DNA of 64,000 nucleotides, taken from JAENWD01 sp963837165 (GTDB lineage Bacteria > Acidobacteriota > Vicinamibacteria > Vicinamibacterales > JAENWD01). The position numbers and the translations under genes were made by a program. The notes below the pieces were generated by a model. The model did not search any database. It was not told where the DNA came from and saw nothing but the letters and a program-made list of their open reading frames with translations. Location: contig CAWIMD010000004.1 of NCBI GenBank assembly GCA_963837165.1, positions 186,001-250,000 of the forward strand, in the 5' to 3' direction. This document shows, in pieces, positions 44,148-52,302 of this stretch. Numbering within the stretch: position 1 is the first letter of the stretch; every line of letters begins with the position of its first letter.

Positions 44148-46177
44148 CCGGCCCCAGGCGCGAGGAGGCCGCGCTCGCCGGCGTCCTGGGACTCGAGCTG
44201 GCGATCTTCGCGGTGGCGGCGCCCAACTTCGCATCTGCGGGCAATGCCGCCGAGATCGTGCGCCTCGGGGTCGAGCTTGGCGTGCTCGCGATTGCCTCGA
44301 CGCCGATCGTGGTGACCGGAGGCATCGATCTGTCCTGCGGTGCGCTGCTCGGGCTGGCCGCCGTCGTGTTCGGCTCGCTATGGCGCGACGCGGGGTGGCC
44401 TCCCCTGCTGGCAGCGGCGGGCGCCGCCGCGGTGGGTGTGGCCGGCGGCGGCCTGAACGGGTGGCTCATCGCCCGCCGCGGCCTGCCGCCGCTCATGGTC
44501 ACGCTGGGCTCGCTGTCGCTGTTTCGCGGGCTGGCCGAGGGCCTGACCGGCGGCGTGGACAACTACACGGGCCTGCCGCCGGCCTTCCTTGCGCTGGGCC
44601 AGGGATTCGTCGCTCGCGTGCCGGCGCAGGCGCCGATCCTCGTGCTGGTCGCCGCCGCCTACTGGGTGCTCCTCCACCGGTCCACGCGGGGGCGCGCCTG
44701 GTACGCCATCGGCAACAATCCTTCGGCCGCCCGGCACGCGGGCATCGACGTGGACCGCCGGCTGGGAGAGCTCTACGTCTGGTCGGGGCTGGCGGCCGGG
44801 GTCGCGGCTATCATCTACGTCGCCCACCTGGGGCAGGCCAAGGCCGACGCCGGCACGGGCTACGAGCTGACGGTGGTCACCGCCATCGTGCTTGGCGGCA
44901 CGGCCATCACGGGCGGCAGCGGCACCATTGCGGGTACGCTGCTGGGGCTGGGCGCGATGATCGTGCTCCAGAACGGGCTGCGGCTCGCCGCGCTGCCCGC
45001 GGAGCTGGCCGGCGTGCTGACGGGCGTGCTGCTCATCGGCGCGATTGGCGCGCCGCGGGCGCTCGCGTGGCTGCGCGCCGACGCTCGCCGCGCCGCAGGA
45101 GACGACGAGACGATGCGGAATTCGCAACTGGCCGTGCTGTGCGGCGTGATCCTGCTCGGGTCGCTGGTCGTCGCCGGCAGCAACTGGTGGCTGGTGCGCT
45201 CGCTGACCCGCGGCCAGCCGTCCGCGTCGTCTGGCGCGGCGCCCGGCAGCCCCCGCGCACGGCCGTCGGATGCCCGCGTCGTCGTCGGGATGATGCCGAA
45301 GGCGAAGGGCGACCCCTATTTCGTCAGCTGCCGGAAGGGCGCTGAAGACGCGGCGGCGGAGGTCGGCGTCGATCTGATCTGGGACGGACCGACCGAGCTC
45401 GATCCGGCGAAGCAGAACGAGGTCGTCGAGGCGTGGATCACGCGCGGCGTGGACGTGGTGGCGGTGAGCGTCGAGAACCAGGCGGCCATCTCCACAGTGC
45501 TGCGCAAGGCGCGCGGCCGCGGGATCCAGGTGATCACGTGGGACGCCGACAGCGAGCCGGACGCGCGCGACTTCCTCGTGAACCAGGCCACGGCCCGGGG
45601 CATCGGCGACACGCTGGCGGACGAAGCGGCCCGCCTGCTGAACGGCGCGGGCGACTTCGCGATCGTGACGGCGTCGCTGAGCGCGGCGAACCAGAACCAG
45701 TGGATCGGGTTCATCAAGGCCCGCATCGCGGCGAAGTATCCCGGCCTGCACCTGGTGACGATTCGCCCCAGCGACGGCGATCGCGATCGCGCATTCGCCG
45801 AGACGCAGGCGCTGCTGAAGGTCTATCCGCGCGTGCACCTGGTGATGGGGATCGCGGCGCCCGCCGTCCCCGGCGCCGCCGAGGCCGTCCAGCAGTCGGG
45901 GCGGCGCGACGTGATGGTCACCGGCCTCTCGCTGCCGAACATGTGCAAGCCGTACGTCCATGCCGGCATCATCCGCAGCGTGGTCCTGTGGAACACGCGC
46001 GATCTCGGCTACCTGACCGTGCGGGCATCGGCCGCGCTGGCGCGCGGCGAGCTCGCGCACGGGCAGACCACGTTTGCCGCCGGCCGCCTCGGCACGCTCG
46101 TGGTGCAGGGCGATCAGATCCTCCTCGGCAAGCCCTTCGTGTTCACGAAAGACAACATCGACCAGTTCGACTTCTGA
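44144..46177 (+). CDS. Sugar ABC permease fused to its periplasmic binding protein
   Basis: One uninterrupted frame of 677 residues from GTG 44144. Residues 1 to about 320 are a full RbsC/RhaQ-like permease (STPIVVTGGIDLSCGALLGL, LPPLMVTLGSLSLFRGLAEG, ELTVVTAIVLGGTAITGGSG). At residue 324 a Met opens a new hydrophobic segment (MRNSQLAVLCGVILLGSLVV), then a Ser/Ala/Pro linker. From about 370 a complete type-1 sugar-binding domain follows (VVVGMMPKAKGDPYFVSCRK, EAWITRGVDVVAVSVEN, VTGLSLPNMCKPYVHAGIIR). In most bacteria these are two genes. A GCAGGAGA ribosome-like site precedes Met324, so internal initiation could also yield a separate anchored binding protein. Confidence 0.85.
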   Translation: MTGPRREEAALAGVLGLELAIFAVAAPNFASAGNAAEIVRLGVELGVLAIASTPIVVTGGIDLSCGALLGLAAVVFGSLWRDAGWPPLLAAAGAAAVGVAGGGLNGWLIARRGLPPLMVTLGSLSLFRGLAEGLTGGVDNYTGLPPAFLALGQGFVARVPAQAPILVLVAAAYWVLLHRSTRGRAWYAIGNNPSAARHAGIDVDRRLGELYVWSGLAAGVAAIIYVAHLGQAKADAGTGYELTVVTAIVLGGTAITGGSGTIAGTLLGLGAMIVLQNGLRLAALPAELAGVLTGVLLIGAIGAPRALAWLRADARRAAGDDETMRNSQLAVLCGVILLGSLVVAGSNWWLVRSLTRGQPSASSGAAPGSPRARPSDARVVVGMMPKAKGDPYFVSCRKGAEDAAAEVGVDLIWDGPTELDPAKQNEVVEAWITRGVDVVAVSVENQAAISTVLRKARGRGIQVITWDADSEPDARDFLVNQATARGIGDTLADEAARLLNGAGDFAIVTASLSAANQNQWIGFIKARIAAKYPGLHLVTIRPSDGDRDRAFAETQALLKVYPRVHLVMGIAAPAVPGAAEAVQQSGRRDVMVTGLSLPNMCKPYVHAGIIRSVVLWNTRDLGYLTVRASAALARGELAHGQTTFAAGRLGTLVVQGDQILLGKPFVFTKDNIDQFDF

Positions 46178-46186
46178 GACGCGCTC

Positions 46187-47374
46187 ATGCGATCAGCCAT
46201 CGTCAAGCAGCTTCGCGCCTACGTGATCGATCCCGCCGAGGCCGGGGCCGACTACCACAACCAGCAGCCGGGGCACTGGATCGTGGACACCTACATCGCC
46301 AACCCGATGTCGGTGTACGAGCCGTACAAGGCGTCGCGCACCAGCTGGGGCATCAACGCGCTGGGGACGATCGTCGTCGAGGCGGAGCTGGCCGACGGCA
46401 CCGTCGGAATCGGGACGAGCATCGGCGGCGAGCCGGCCTGCTACATCGTCGAGCGGCACCTGAACCGGTTCGTCGAGGGCCAGGAGCTGCGGGACGTCGA
46501 GCGCATCTGGGATCAGATGTGGCGCGCGACGATGCCCTACGGACGCAAGGGGCTGGCGATCCAGGCGCTGAGCGCGGTGGACCTGGCGTTGTGGGATCTG
46601 CTCGGCAAGCTGCGGGGCGAGCCCGTCTACGCGCTGCTCGGGGGGAAGACGAAGGATCGGCTGCCGGTCTACGCGACGACCGCCCGCCCCGACCTGGCGA
46701 AGCAGCTCGGCTTCGTCGGCGCGAAGTTCCCGTGTGAGTTCGGCCCGGCCGACGGCGACGAGGGGCTGCGGAAGAACGTCGAGCGGGTGCGGGCCAACCG
46801 CGAGGCGGTGGGTCCGGAGTTCCCGCTGATGATCGACTGCTACATGTCGCTGACGGTGCCCTATGCGATCCGCTATGCCGGCGCGATCGCGCCGTACCAC
46901 GTCCGCTGGATCGAGGAGTTCCTGCCGCCGGACGACATCGACGGCTACGTGCAGGTGAAGCAGGCCGTGAGCTCGTGCCTGCTGACGACCGGGGAGCACG
47001 AGTACACGCGGTACGGCTTCCGCGAGCTGATCGCGCGCAAAGCGGTGGACATCCTCCAGCCGGACATCAACTGGGTCGGCGGAGTGACCGAGGCGCGCCG
47101 GATCGTGGCGATGGCGTCGGCGTACGACATCCCCGTGATCCCCCACGGATCGAGCGTCTTCTCGTACCATCTGCAGTACACGTTCACGAACTGCCCGATG
47201 GCGGAGTTCCTGATCATGAGCCCGAAGGCCGACCGGATCGTGCCGCTGTTCGGCGATCTGTTCGTCGAGGAGCCAGTGCCGAAGGACGGCTGGATCGACA
47301 TCCCCGACACGCCCGGGTGGGGCGTTGAGCTGAATCGTACGCAGCTTCGGCTCCGTCGCCCGTACGACCACTGA
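46187..47374 (+). CDS. rhmD: L-rhamnonate dehydratase
   Basis: A 395-residue enolase-superfamily enzyme closely matching L-rhamnonate dehydratases from end to end. The N-terminal substrate loop reads HWIVDTYIANPMSVY, then SWGINALGTIVVE. Metal ligands lie at Asp217 (MIDCYM), Glu243 or Glu244 (WIEEF) and Glu270 (TTGEHEY), with His271 and catalytic His320 (VIPHGSS). It converts L-rhamnonate to 2-keto-3-deoxy-L-rhamnonate in the non-phosphorylating rhamnose pathway. It lies nine bases after the transporter fusion gene. Together with the two SDR genes downstream it defines the locus as rhamnose catabolism. Confidence 0.93.
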   Translation: MRSAIVKQLRAYVIDPAEAGADYHNQQPGHWIVDTYIANPMSVYEPYKASRTSWGINALGTIVVEAELADGTVGIGTSIGGEPACYIVERHLNRFVEGQELRDVERIWDQMWRATMPYGRKGLAIQALSAVDLALWDLLGKLRGEPVYALLGGKTKDRLPVYATTARPDLAKQLGFVGAKFPCEFGPADGDEGLRKNVERVRANREAVGPEFPLMIDCYMSLTVPYAIRYAGAIAPYHVRWIEEFLPPDDIDGYVQVKQAVSSCLLTTGEHEYTRYGFRELIARKAVDILQPDINWVGGVTEARRIVAMASAYDIPVIPHGSSVFSYHLQYTFTNCPMAEFLIMSPKADRIVPLFGDLFVEEPVPKDGWIDIPDTPGWGVELNRTQLRLRRPYDH

Positions 47375-47419
47375 GCAGGATTCGCGTACTGTGCCGTTTC
47401 AGCACACAGCCGAGCTGGT

Positions 47420-47520
47420 GGGGACAGTCCCCGATCCGCGCGCAATCGGGGACAGGCCCCGATCCCGGGGGCAAACGGGGACAGTCCCCGATGCGGTGAC
47501 ACTCGGGGACAGTCCCCGAT
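47420..47520. repeat. Four GGGGACAGTCCCC palindromes at about 28-base spacing
   Basis: Four copies of CGGGGACAGTCCCCGAT (the second has one change) at 47420-47435, 47447-47463, 47476-47492 and 47504-47520, with spacers of 11-13 bases, fill the gap before the SDR gene. Each is a perfect odd palindrome in its core. They differ from the GGGGTCAGACCCC copies at 41619-41708 only by swapping the symmetric T/A pair. Confidence 0.85.
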
Positions 47521-47534
47521 AGGGTGGATGACCA

Positions 47535-48284
47535 ATGGGAGCACTGAGCGGACGGGTGGCCGTCGTGACGGGAGCGGCACGGGGCATCGGACTGGCCGCG
47601 GTGGAGCGGCTGGCCGCCGACGGCGCGACGGTGGTCGCGCTCGACCTCGACTTCGACGTGCAGTCGCGCGAGGTGGAGACGCTGCGCGCGCGCGGCCTGA
47701 CGGTTGAAGCCGGTCAGTGCGACGTTGGCGACCGCGCGTCGGTCGTGCCCTGCTTGCAGGGTATCGAGCGCGCGCACGGGCGGATCGACGTACTGGTGAA
47801 CAACGCCGGCATCGCGGGACGCGCCGCGCCTCTGGACGAGGTCACCGACCGCGACTGGGACGACATGATGCGGATCGACCTCAAGAGCGTGTACCTCTGC
47901 TGCCAGGCCGTCCTGTCCGGCATGAAGGCGCGCCGCTCCGGGCACATCATCAACGTCGCGTCGATCGCGGGCAAGGAGGGTAACCCCAACATGGTGCCCT
48001 ACTCGACCGCGAAGGCCGGCGTGATCGGCCTGACCAAGGCGTTTGCCAAGGAAGTGGCGCAGCTGGGGATCTACGTGAACGCGATCGCCCCGGCCGTCAT
48101 CGACACGCCCATCCTCCAGCAACTCACGCCCCAGCAGGTGCAGTACATGGTGCAGCGCATCCCGCTCGGGCGCGTGGGCCAGCCGCGCGAGGTCGCCGCG
48201 CTCATCGCCTGGCTCGCCAGCGACGAATGCAGCTTCACCACCGGCCAATGCCTCGACATCAGCGGCGGTCGCGCGACCTACTGA
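47535..48284 (+). CDS. SDR dehydrogenase, probably of rhamnose catabolism
   Basis: A 249-residue short-chain dehydrogenase with cofactor motif TGAARGIG (12-19), NNAG (89-92), and catalytic Ser143, Tyr156 and Lys160 in PYSTAKAG. Position after L-rhamnonate dehydratase makes it a candidate for 2-keto-3-deoxy-L-rhamnonate 4-dehydrogenase (LRA5-like) or L-rhamnose 1-dehydrogenase (LRA1-like); sequence alone does not decide. Four palindromes lie within its 160-base leader. Classical SDR length and all catalytic residues are present. Confidence 0.88.
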   Translation: MGALSGRVAVVTGAARGIGLAAVERLAADGATVVALDLDFDVQSREVETLRARGLTVEAGQCDVGDRASVVPCLQGIERAHGRIDVLVNNAGIAGRAAPLDEVTDRDWDDMMRIDLKSVYLCCQAVLSGMKARRSGHIINVASIAGKEGNPNMVPYSTAKAGVIGLTKAFAKEVAQLGIYVNAIAPAVIDTPILQQLTPQQVQYMVQRIPLGRVGQPREVAALIAWLASDECSFTTGQCLDISGGRATY

Positions 48285-48297
48285 GCCGGAGGCGACG

Positions 48298-49071
48298 ATG
48301 ACGTATTCCGTGCGCGTGTTGAAGATGGGCCAGTGCGATGTGCCAGGGCCCGAAGTGTTCTGGATGTCGCACTGGGGCGAGTGGTTCACCCTCAACTTCT
48401 ACATGGTGGTCATCCAGGGCGGTGGACACACGGCGATCATCAACACCGGCCCTCCCGCCGATCTGGCGCCCCTGAACGAGGTCTGGCGTCATTTCGCGGG
48501 CGACCGCTGCCAGATGCTCCGGCAGGAGTCCGAGCGCCCGGTCAACGCGCTGGCGGCGATCGGCATCGACGCCGCGCAGGTGGACCACCTGCTCGTGACG
48601 CCGCTCCAGGCCTATGCGACGGCGAACATCCCGCTCTTCCCCAACGCGCGCGTCTGCCTCTCGCGGCGCGGGTGGATCGAGGACTACCACGCGCCGAAGT
48701 GGCCGATGCACATCCCGCGCGAGCTCCGGATCCCCGATCCGGTCATGACGTACCTGCAGTTCCAGGCACCCGGGCAGCTGCGGCTCCTGGACGACGAGGA
48801 CGAGATCCTGCCCGGCCTGCGCGCCTGGTGGGCGGGCGTGCACCATCGCTCGTCGATGGCCTACGCGATCGACACCGCGAAGGGCACCGTGATCGCGACC
48901 GACACGGTCTTCAAGTACGGCAACGTGGAAGAGCACCAGCCACTCGGCATCATGGAGAGCATGGAGGAGTGCTTCCGCACCTACGACCGGCTGTCGCGCG
49001 AGGCGCAGGTCATCGTGCCGCTCTACGACCCGGAGGTCCTCGAGCGCTTCCCCGGCGGGGTCGTCGCCTGA
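48298..49071 (+). CDS. Metallo-beta-lactamase-fold protein lacking the metal motif
   Basis: A 257-residue protein whose framework follows AHL-lactonase-like metallo-beta-lactamase proteins (NFYMVVIQGGGHTAIINTGP, ALAAIGIDAAQVDHLLVTP, IPLFPNARVCLSRRGWIEDY, IATDTVFKYGNVEE). Where the THxHxDH zinc motif belongs, it reads TPLQAYATANIPLF, with every His and Asp ligand replaced. His in GVHHRSSM and Asp in IATDTVF remain. The frame is intact and it sits between two SDR genes, so the change is not simple decay. It might be a metal-free or differently liganded lactonase for L-rhamnono-lactone, a step otherwise missing here; that is inference. Confidence 0.8.
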   Translation: MTYSVRVLKMGQCDVPGPEVFWMSHWGEWFTLNFYMVVIQGGGHTAIINTGPPADLAPLNEVWRHFAGDRCQMLRQESERPVNALAAIGIDAAQVDHLLVTPLQAYATANIPLFPNARVCLSRRGWIEDYHAPKWPMHIPRELRIPDPVMTYLQFQAPGQLRLLDDEDEILPGLRAWWAGVHHRSSMAYAIDTAKGTVIATDTVFKYGNVEEHQPLGIMESMEECFRTYDRLSREAQVIVPLYDPEVLERFPGGVVA

Positions 49072-49075
49072 CGTC

Positions 49076-49837
49076 ATGCGTCTGGCCCGCAAGGTCGCCA
49101 TCGTCACCGGCGCCGCCGACGGTATCGGCGCCGCCACCGCCGAGCGGTTCGCCGCCGAAGGCGCCGCGGTCGTCCTCGGCGACATCGACGAGCCGGGTGC
49201 GGCAGCCGTCGTCGCACGCATCGAGACGGCGGGCGGCCGCGCCGTCGCGATCCGCGCCGACATCTCCCGCGAGGCGGATGCCAGGCGTCTCACCGAGACG
49301 GCGGTGACGACGTTCGGCGGGCTCCACGTCCTCGTGAACAACGCCGCCACCTTCGTGCTGAAGGGGCTCGAGGCCACACCGGACGACTGGCGCCGCAGCC
49401 TCGACGTCAACGTCGTGGGCACGGCGCTCTGCAGCCGGTTCGCGGCCGAGGCCATTGCCGCCTCCGGCGGGGGCGCAATCGTCAACCTCGCGTCGATATC
49501 CTCGTTCGTCGCGCAGCCGCAGTTCGTCACCTACAGCGCCACGAAGGCGGCCATCCTGCAGATGACCCGCAACATGGCCCTTGATCTGGCGCCGCGCGGC
49601 ATCCGCGTGAACTGCGTGTGCCCGGGCACGATCCTCACCCGCGCGTCGCACGATCACATGGCCCGGACGGGGCAGTCGCTCGAGAGCTTCCTGGCAACCG
49701 AGGGCCCGAAGCACCTGCTCAACCGCGTCGGCCAGCCGTCGGAGGTTGCCTCCGCGGTGCTCTTCCTCGCGTCGGACGAGGCGTCGTTCATCACCGGGAC
49801 GCACCTCATGGTGGACGGCGGCTACACCGCCGTCTGA
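49076..49837 (+). CDS. Second SDR dehydrogenase of the rhamnose locus
   Basis: A 253-residue short-chain dehydrogenase starting five bases after the previous stop. It has TGAADGIG (11-18), NNAA (88-91), catalytic Ser in NLASISSF, Tyr153 and Lys157 in TYSATKAA, and the terminal MVDGGYTAV. Asp36 in VVLGDIDE after strand 2 suggests NAD preference. With the first SDR it could cover the two oxidations of the diketo-hydrolase rhamnose route (L-rhamnose to lactone, and 2-keto-3-deoxy-rhamnonate to the 2,4-diketo acid). Which does which is not determinable by reading. Confidence 0.87.
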   Translation: MRLARKVAIVTGAADGIGAATAERFAAEGAAVVLGDIDEPGAAAVVARIETAGGRAVAIRADISREADARRLTETAVTTFGGLHVLVNNAATFVLKGLEATPDDWRRSLDVNVVGTALCSRFAAEAIAASGGGAIVNLASISSFVAQPQFVTYSATKAAILQMTRNMALDLAPRGIRVNCVCPGTILTRASHDHMARTGQSLESFLATEGPKHLLNRVGQPSEVASAVLFLASDEASFITGTHLMVDGGYTAV

Positions 49838-49907
49838 CCGCCCCTCGCCGACGAGGTGCGCAACCTCACGCAGGCGCGGTGGAGGCCGCCCGCGTGGACC
49901 TGCCGCG

Positions 49908-51203
49908 CTAGGCCCGGACCTTGATGCGGAGCTCCACGTCGTCCGGATCGCCGCCGGTGGACGTGGGCTCCACGAGCAGGCCCGCGCGGTCCGCCCACAT
50001 CCAGTAGATCGCCGTCATCGAGCTGACCACTCCCGAGACCGCGCCGATCGTGCGGGGATCCACCGACTGCGATGCCACGCCGGCGGCGAGCATCGAGAGC
50101 ATCATCGTCGCCCAGACAAGCGACTCGTTCGTGGCGAACACGCGGCCGCGGAACTCCGCGTCCACGTGCCGCAGCAGCAGCGACCAGTTCAGGACCGAGC
50201 TGACGGCGACCGCCGCGCGCGAGACGGCAATCCAGACGAGCGCCGTCGAGAAGCGGCGCGACTGGCTGAAGAGCACGTAGGCGCCGCCGTGCAGCAGGTA
50301 GCAGGCGGCCACGGTGCGCTTGTAGCTCGTGAAGCTGAGGCGCGGCCCGAGGCGGTGTGCAATGGCGCCACCGAGGATCAGGCCGAAGCCGGCCGCCGCC
50401 CAGATCGTGCCGATGCCCGCCGGACCGCGGTCGAACACGATCTCCCCGAAGAGGCTGAACAGGATCTGCGCGGCGCCGCCGCCGGACGCCCACCCCACGC
50501 CGAGCAGCGCAATGGCCAGCATCAGGGGCTGACGCCGGAGATACCGCAGGCCCTCCACGTACTCCCGGAAGGGGCGCATCACGTCGGCTTCCGACATCGC
50601 ACGCCCGGACCGGCGGACCCGCTCGCCCCGCAGCTGCACCCGGGAGATCGCCCAGGCCGAGAACACGAACGACAGGCTGTTCAACACGAAGGCCGCCGTG
50701 TAGCCGAAATGCGCGGCCGAGAACCCGCCGGCGAGCGTGCCGATGGCCGTCGTCGTCCACTGCGTCGTCTGGGTCAGCGCATTGGCCGTGTGGAGCTCCT
50801 CGGGGCTCGCGACGCGCGGCAGGATGGCCGCCCGGCCGCTCGTGAAGAACGGCGACGCGAACATGAGCAGCCCGCTCAGGACGTACAGCAGCCAGGGCCT
50901 CGACTCGTGCACCGTGAGCACGAACGCCACCGCCACCACGGCCCGGACGAGGTCGGACGTCACCATCACCGTGCGCCGATCCATCCGGTCGAGGACGACG
51001 CCGGCGACCGGGCCGGCGAGGACGGCCGGCACGGCGCGGGCGAGCATGACCCCGCTCACCACCAGGCCCGACCGGGTCGTGGCCAGCGCCAGGCTGAACA
51101 CGGCGATGTTGTTGAAGTGGTCGCCGATTTCGCTCACCACCTGTCCGGTCCAGGCGAGGCGGTAGTTGCGGTTGTGCCGGAGCAGATCAAGGAAGCCGGG
51201 CAT
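49908..51203 (-). CDS. MFS transporter (MFS_3/EntS-like)
   Basis: A 431-residue twelve-helix transporter. It starts MPGFLDLLRHNRNYRLAWTG (ATG 51203; ATG 51227 is an alternative) and has the loop motif GVVLDRMDRRTVMVTSDLVR between helices 2 and 3, typical of the MFS_3 group with enterobactin exporter EntS. The C-terminal half has GTIWAAAGFGLILGGAIAHR and AEFRGRVFATNESLVWATMM. It probably exports a small molecule, but no siderophore genes are nearby. It is convergent with the SDR gene. Confidence 0.88.
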   Translation of the reverse strand: MPGFLDLLRHNRNYRLAWTGQVVSEIGDHFNNIAVFSLALATTRSGLVVSGVMLARAVPAVLAGPVAGVVLDRMDRRTVMVTSDLVRAVVAVAFVLTVHESRPWLLYVLSGLLMFASPFFTSGRAAILPRVASPEELHTANALTQTTQWTTTAIGTLAGGFSAAHFGYTAAFVLNSLSFVFSAWAISRVQLRGERVRRSGRAMSEADVMRPFREYVEGLRYLRRQPLMLAIALLGVGWASGGGAAQILFSLFGEIVFDRGPAGIGTIWAAAGFGLILGGAIAHRLGPRLSFTSYKRTVAACYLLHGGAYVLFSQSRRFSTALVWIAVSRAAVAVSSVLNWSLLLRHVDAEFRGRVFATNESLVWATMMLSMLAAGVASQSVDPRTIGAVSGVVSSMTAIYWMWADRAGLLVEPTSTGGDPDDVELRIKVRA

Positions 51204-51292
51204 GCGGTCGGCCGCCCATTGTGACACCTCTCGGCGCCGCCCGCGACCGGCGCCGATGACTGCGCCGCGCGGCCGCGGCTAGAATGGATGGT

Positions 51293-51790
51293 ATGCCCCT
51301 CGTTGCCTTCGACCAGATGCCCTCGGATGCCCGGCTGTGGATCTTCGCGGCGGATCAGCCCCTCGACGAGCCGAGCCGTGCGCGGCTGCTCGACGTCGTC
51401 GACGGCTTTCTCGACGGATGGCGCGCGCACGGGCTGCCGCTGACGGCGGCGCGCGACTGGCGCTACGACCGGTTCCTGCTCGTCGCGGTGGACGAGGCGC
51501 CCGCCGGCGCCTCGGGCTGTTCCATCGACGAGATGGTCCGGCGGATCGAGGATCTCGAGCGGGCGATGGGCGTGGTGCTGCTCGACCACGGCCCGGTGCT
51601 CTTCCGTCGCCACGACCGCATCGAGCGGCTCGCCAGGCCCGAGTTCGCCGCGTTGGCCCGCGCGGGCGAGGTGTCGCCCGACACGATTGTGTTCAACAAC
51701 ACCGTGACGCGCGTCGGCCAGCTCCGCGACGGCCAGTGGGAAACGCCCGCCCGCGCCTCATGGCACGCGCGGGCGTTCGGCCTGGCCTGA
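51293..51790 (+). CDS. Small conserved protein (family often mislabelled ABC transporter ATPase)
   Basis: A 165-residue soluble protein with the family signature MPLVAFDQMPSDARLWIFAA, then WRYDRFLLVAVDE, AGASGCSIDEMVRRIEDLER and TIVFNNTVTRVGQLRDGQWE. I recognise these blocks from a widespread uncharacterised family, frequent in Bacteroidota and Acidobacteriota, that is often named ABC transporter ATPase although no Walker motifs are present. A conserved Cys in GASGCSIDE and a C-terminal WHARAF are typical. The function is unknown. ATG 51293 is preferred because the conserved block starts there. Confidence 0.8.
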   Translation: MPLVAFDQMPSDARLWIFAADQPLDEPSRARLLDVVDGFLDGWRAHGLPLTAARDWRYDRFLLVAVDEAPAGASGCSIDEMVRRIEDLERAMGVVLLDHGPVLFRRHDRIERLARPEFAALARAGEVSPDTIVFNNTVTRVGQLRDGQWETPARASWHARAFGLA

Positions 51791-51865
51791 TCGGCGAAGC
51801 CGTCAGGGTCGGCTTGCCCTCGTTCGACGCGCCTTGCTAGAGTGCGGGAGCGTGGAGGCTGGATC

Positions 51866-52219
51866 GTGATTGCGCTGGTGTGGCAGTTCGACGTCAAGGC
51901 GGGGCACAACGAGGAGTTCGAGACGTTCTACGGCGCCGACGGCCCGTGGACGGATCTCAGTCGCCGAAGCCGCTCGTACCTGGGCAGCTCCTTCCTGCGC
52001 GACCTGGCCATGTCGAACCGCTACCTGGTCGTCGAGTACTGGAGCGAGATGGTCGTGTACGAGCGGCATCACGCCGACTTCCAGGCCGAGGTCGACGCGC
52101 TCGAGCATCGCCGCTCGACGCTGGTGGACGCCTCCCAGCCCCTCGGCCTCTTCAACGCGCTGAACGTTCCCGACCGCGCCGGCCCCACGTGGTCTCAGCG
52201 GACCGGCCGCGCCGACTGA
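51866..52219 (+). CDS. Small dimeric alpha/beta-barrel protein (ABM-like)
   Basis: A 117-residue protein from GTG 51866 with the ferredoxin-like pattern of antibiotic-biosynthesis-monooxygenase-type proteins: strand IALVWQFDVKAGHNEEFETF, helix, strand NRYLVVEYWSEMVVYERHH, helix DFQAEVDALEH. No cofactor residues are evident. Such proteins act as small oxygenases or ligand-binding dimers; the substrate is unknown. It lies 75 bases after the preceding conserved gene. Confidence 0.68.
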   Translation: MIALVWQFDVKAGHNEEFETFYGADGPWTDLSRRSRSYLGSSFLRDLAMSNRYLVVEYWSEMVVYERHHADFQAEVDALEHRRSTLVDASQPLGLFNALNVPDRAGPTWSQRTGRAD

Positions 52220-52302
52220 GGACGCGCGTCAGGGCGCTCGGCGCCCGCTGCGCCCGCGCAGGCAGGCGATCTGATACAGTCCTGAGGTTCGGAGGTCCGT
52301 GG

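Noticed and set aside
42288..44234. 648-residue minus-strand open frame opposite the sugar transporter
   Set aside because: It is an antisense shadow spanning three overlapping real genes, with low-complexity Arg/His/Ala composition.
47420..47520. CRISPR-like array (four similar repeats with short spacers)
   Set aside because: Repeats are 17-base palindromes with spacers of only 11-13 bases, too short for CRISPR, and no cas genes are present.
51293..51790. ABC transporter ATPase (common label of this family)
   Set aside because: No Walker A, Walker B or signature motif is present in 165 residues.
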